Shown here: in pieces, positions 62,121 to 64,000 of the stretch
How positions within the stretch are numbered: position 1 is the first letter of the stretch
How the letters are laid out: each line of letters starts with the position of its first letter
Source of the DNA: Pseudomonas shirazensis
GTDB taxonomy: Bacteria; Pseudomonadota; Gammaproteobacteria; Pseudomonadales; Pseudomonadaceae
Direction of reading: 5' to 3'
NCBI RefSeq assembly: GCF_014268785.2
Contig: NZ_JABWRD020000001.1
Span: 1,687,001 to 1,751,000, forward strand
Length of the DNA: 64,000 nt
The notes under the pieces: generated by a model
What the model saw: only the letters and a program-made list of their open reading frames with translations
What the model was told of the DNA's origin: nothing
Databases searched by the model: none
Translations under genes and position numbers: made by a program

Positions 62121-63287
62121 ATGAATTCTGATACTCCACTTCAGCTGCTTGGCGGTTTGACTGCTCGCGAGTTCCTGCGTGACTACTGGCAGAAGAAGCC
62201 ATTGCTGGTACGCCAGGCATTCACCGACTTCGAAAGCCCGATCGACCCTGACGAGCTGGCTGGCCTGGCCCTGGAAGAGGAAGTCGAATCGCGCCTGGTC
62301 CTCGAACACGGTGAACGCCCGTGGGAGCTGCGTCGCGGCCCGTTCACCGAGGACGACTTCGCCACCCTGCCAGAGCGCGACTGGACCCTGCTGGTGCAAG
62401 CGGTCGACCAGTTCGTGCCAGAAGTGGCCGAACTGCTGGAAAGCTTCCGCTTCCTGCCAAGCTGGCGCATCGACGATGTGATGATCAGCTATGCCGCACC
62501 CGGCGGCAGCGTTGGCCCGCACTTCGACAACTACGACGTGTTCCTGCTGCAGGGCCACGGTACCCGCAACTGGAAAGTCGGCCAGATGTGCGACAGCGAC
62601 AGCAAGCTGCTCGAGCACGCCGACCTGCGCATCCTGGCTGACTTCGAGCAGACCGACGAGTGGCGCCTGGAGCCGGGTGACATGCTCTACCTGCCACCAC
62701 GCCTGGCCCACTTCGGCGTTGCCGAAGACAACTGCCTGACCTACTCGGTCGGTTTCCGCGCGCCAAGCGCTGCTGAAGTGCTGACCCACTTCACCGACTT
62801 CCTCACCCAGTTCCTGCCGGACGAAGAGCGCTACAGCGACGCCGACGCCCAGCCGGTCAGCGACCCGCACCAGATCCAGCACGACGCTCTGGACCGCCTC
62901 AAGGCGCTGCTGGCCGAGCACATGGGTGACGAGCGCCTGCTGCTGACCTGGTTCGGCCAGTTCATGACCGAGCCACGCTACCCTGAGCAGGTCGCCGGCG
63001 AGCCGCTCAAGGAAGAAGAGCTGATCGACAGCCTGGAACAAGGCGCTATTCTTATTCGTAACCCAAGCGCACGCCTGGCCTGGTCGGAAGTCGATGACAA
63101 CCTGCTGCTGTTCGCCAGCGGCCAGAGCCGTCTGCTCTCGGGTCACCTGCGCGATCTGCTGAAGATGATCTGCGCCGCCGATGCGCTGCACATCGAAAAC
63201 CTGGGCCAGTGGCTCAAGGATGAAGAAGGTCTGACCCTGGTCTGCCAGCTGGTCGAACAAGGAAGTCTGGGTTTTGCCAATGAATAG
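62121..63287 (+). CDS. roxA: JmjC-type ribosomal protein arginine hydroxylase (RoxA/YcfD)
   Basis: 388 residues. Iron triad in GPHFDNYDVFLLQ (H, D) and PPRLAHFGVA (H), N-terminal KKPLLVRQAF block and a C-terminal dimer domain. Hydroxylates an Arg of ribosomal protein L16 with 2-oxoglutarate. Next gene overlaps by eight bases. Confidence 0.92.
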   Translation: MNSDTPLQLLGGLTAREFLRDYWQKKPLLVRQAFTDFESPIDPDELAGLALEEEVESRLVLEHGERPWELRRGPFTEDDFATLPERDWTLLVQAVDQFVPEVAELLESFRFLPSWRIDDVMISYAAPGGSVGPHFDNYDVFLLQGHGTRNWKVGQMCDSDSKLLEHADLRILADFEQTDEWRLEPGDMLYLPPRLAHFGVAEDNCLTYSVGFRAPSAAEVLTHFTDFLTQFLPDEERYSDADAQPVSDPHQIQHDALDRLKALLAEHMGDERLLLTWFGQFMTEPRYPEQVAGEPLKEEELIDSLEQGAILIRNPSARLAWSEVDDNLLLFASGQSRLLSGHLRDLLKMICAADALHIENLGQWLKDEEGLTLVCQLVEQGSLGFANE

Positions 63288-63714
63288 AATCAGCGTTCGG
63301 CTTGCCGATTGGATCAAGGACAACAGTGACATCCGCCACATCCGCGATGCGGTGTTCGTTGCCGAGCAGCACATTCCGCCTGAGCTGGAATTTGACGCCG
63401 AAGACCCCCAGGCTGTGCATTTCCTGGCCCTCGAGGGTGACTACCCGATCGGCACCGCGCGCTTGCTGGCAGACGGCACCATCGGCCGCATCTCGGTGCT
63501 CAAGGACTGGCGCGGGCTGAAAGTGGGCGACGCACTGATGCATGCGGTGATCGCCGAAGCCCAGGCTCGCGACCTCAAGCAACAGACCTTGAGCGCCCAG
63601 GTGCATGCCACACCGTTCTACGAGCGGCTGGGCTTCAAGGTGGTCAGCGAGGAGTTCCTCGAGGCCGGCATCCCCCATGTGGAGATGGTGCGCGAGTCCT
63701 GCGACCTGGCCTGA
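63280..63714 (+). CDS. GNAT-family N-acetyltransferase
   Basis: 144 residues beginning MNRISVRLADW. Acetyl-CoA site pattern GRISVLKDWRGLKVGDALMHAVI and ATPFYERLGFKVV. ElaA/YjgM-like acyltransferase group; substrate unknown. Overlaps roxA end. Confidence 0.9.
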   Translation: MNRISVRLADWIKDNSDIRHIRDAVFVAEQHIPPELEFDAEDPQAVHFLALEGDYPIGTARLLADGTIGRISVLKDWRGLKVGDALMHAVIAEAQARDLKQQTLSAQVHATPFYERLGFKVVSEEFLEAGIPHVEMVRESCDLA

Positions 63715-63721
63715 GCAATCT

Positions 63722-63750
63722 CAGGGCCGCTTAAACCGGCCCTGTTTCGC
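63722..63750 (+). terminator. Terminator after the GNAT gene
   Basis: Stem CAGGGCCG / CGGCCCTG followed by TTTCG; a second hairpin (GCAGCGGGC / GCCCGCTGC) follows at 63749-63773. Confidence 0.7.
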
Positions 63751-63889
63751 AGCGGGCTGCAATGGCCCGCTGCGTGCTCTGCAACATTGACTCACCAGCA
63801 AGCTGTATATGCATACAGATAAAACTTGCCTGGCGGCGCTTCTTTGTCCATCCTGACGCTCATCGTCTGCCCATGAAGCGTTCTCGGCC

Positions 63890-64000
63890 ATGCGCCTGTT
63901 TCTCTGCGAAAAACCCTCCCAGGCCAAAGATATCGCTAAAGTGCTCGGCGCCACCCGCCGCGGTGACGGCTGCTGGCAAGGCACTGACGTGTGCGTTACC
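63890..64000 (+). CDS. topB: DNA topoisomerase III TopB, 5' end only
   Basis: 37 codons to the window edge: MRLFLCEKPSQAKDIAKVLG, then GDGCWQGTDVCVT. This is the Toprim start of type IA topoisomerase III, including the catalytic Glu in LCEKPSQ. The gene is cut by the window end, not broken. Confidence 0.85.
   Translation, partial: MRLFLCEKPSQAKDIAKVLGATRRGDGCWQGTDVCVT

Overview
This window is a piece of a Pseudomonas chromosome, most likely P. putida group. The evidence is the gene order ftsK-lolA-rarA-crcB-serS-cysG, aat-bpt-infA-clpA-clpS-cspD-icd-idh, and nudJ-mnmA-hflD-purB, together with high-GC codon use, OprD and TRAP gene types, and a putida-style REP sequence near 60531. The assignment rests on recognised protein families and remembered synteny, not on a database search.

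Layout. (1) 1-3000: the 5' end of a secreted protein gene, a gluconate-permease remnant, the ribosome rescue factor arfB, and a small lysogeny-like switch. In that switch an HTH/S24 repressor faces its own operator, and two further operators bracket a promoter for a leaderless family-7 polysaccharide (alginate) lyase. (2) 3008-23046: a genomic island of about 20 kb, inserted in the 3' end of tRNA-Ser(UGA) and bounded by a 61-bp direct repeat; it reads as more AT-rich than its flanks. (3) 23231-28991: housekeeping genes (yccA, a nucleobase permease, tusDCBE-ybiB, a glutathionyl-hydroquinone reductase). (4) 29037-41253: a catabolic cluster with two SDRs, a short sigma54 activator, a LysR regulator, a TRAP transporter, a thiolase, a CoA ligase, two PCC-domain proteins and an OprD porin. 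Two divergent, near-consensus sigma54 promoters and a palindrome-rich activator region lie between its operons. (5) 41345-64000: conserved core genes, ending in the 5' end of topB.

The island is the main discovery. Its six-gene minus-strand operon encodes an Lrp regulator, a short homoserine dehydrogenase, an aldehyde dehydrogenase, RidA, an amino-acid permease and a Cys/Met-type PLP gamma-lyase. Beside it lie a stand-alone B3/B4 tRNA-editing protein with a divergent XRE-cupin regulator, a Gdx/SugE guanidinium exporter preceded by a clear guanidine-II (mini-ykkC) riboswitch, and a threonine-synthase paralogue with changed substrate-binding motifs. The set fits the recently described L-canavanine pathway of legume-associated Pseudomonas: the gamma-lyase releases homoserine and hydroxyguanidine, homoserine is oxidised through aspartate semialdehyde to aspartate, the B3/B4 protein clears canavanyl-tRNA(Arg), and the SMR pump may export guanidine-type products. 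An ArgP-type LysR, a periplasmic broad-specificity racemase and a basic-amino-acid ABC importer on the same island would supply uptake. A shared dyad AGCA-N3-TGCT in front of hom and the ABC importer, with a partial copy before the thrC paralogue, suggests a local Lrp regulon. The integrase survives only as a C-terminal remnant, so the island is probably fixed.

The second system of interest is the sigma54-controlled thiolase/CoA-ligase/PCC cluster. Its substrate cannot be read from sequence, but the enzyme set suggests a hydroxy- or keto-acid that is activated to a CoA ester and thiolysed.
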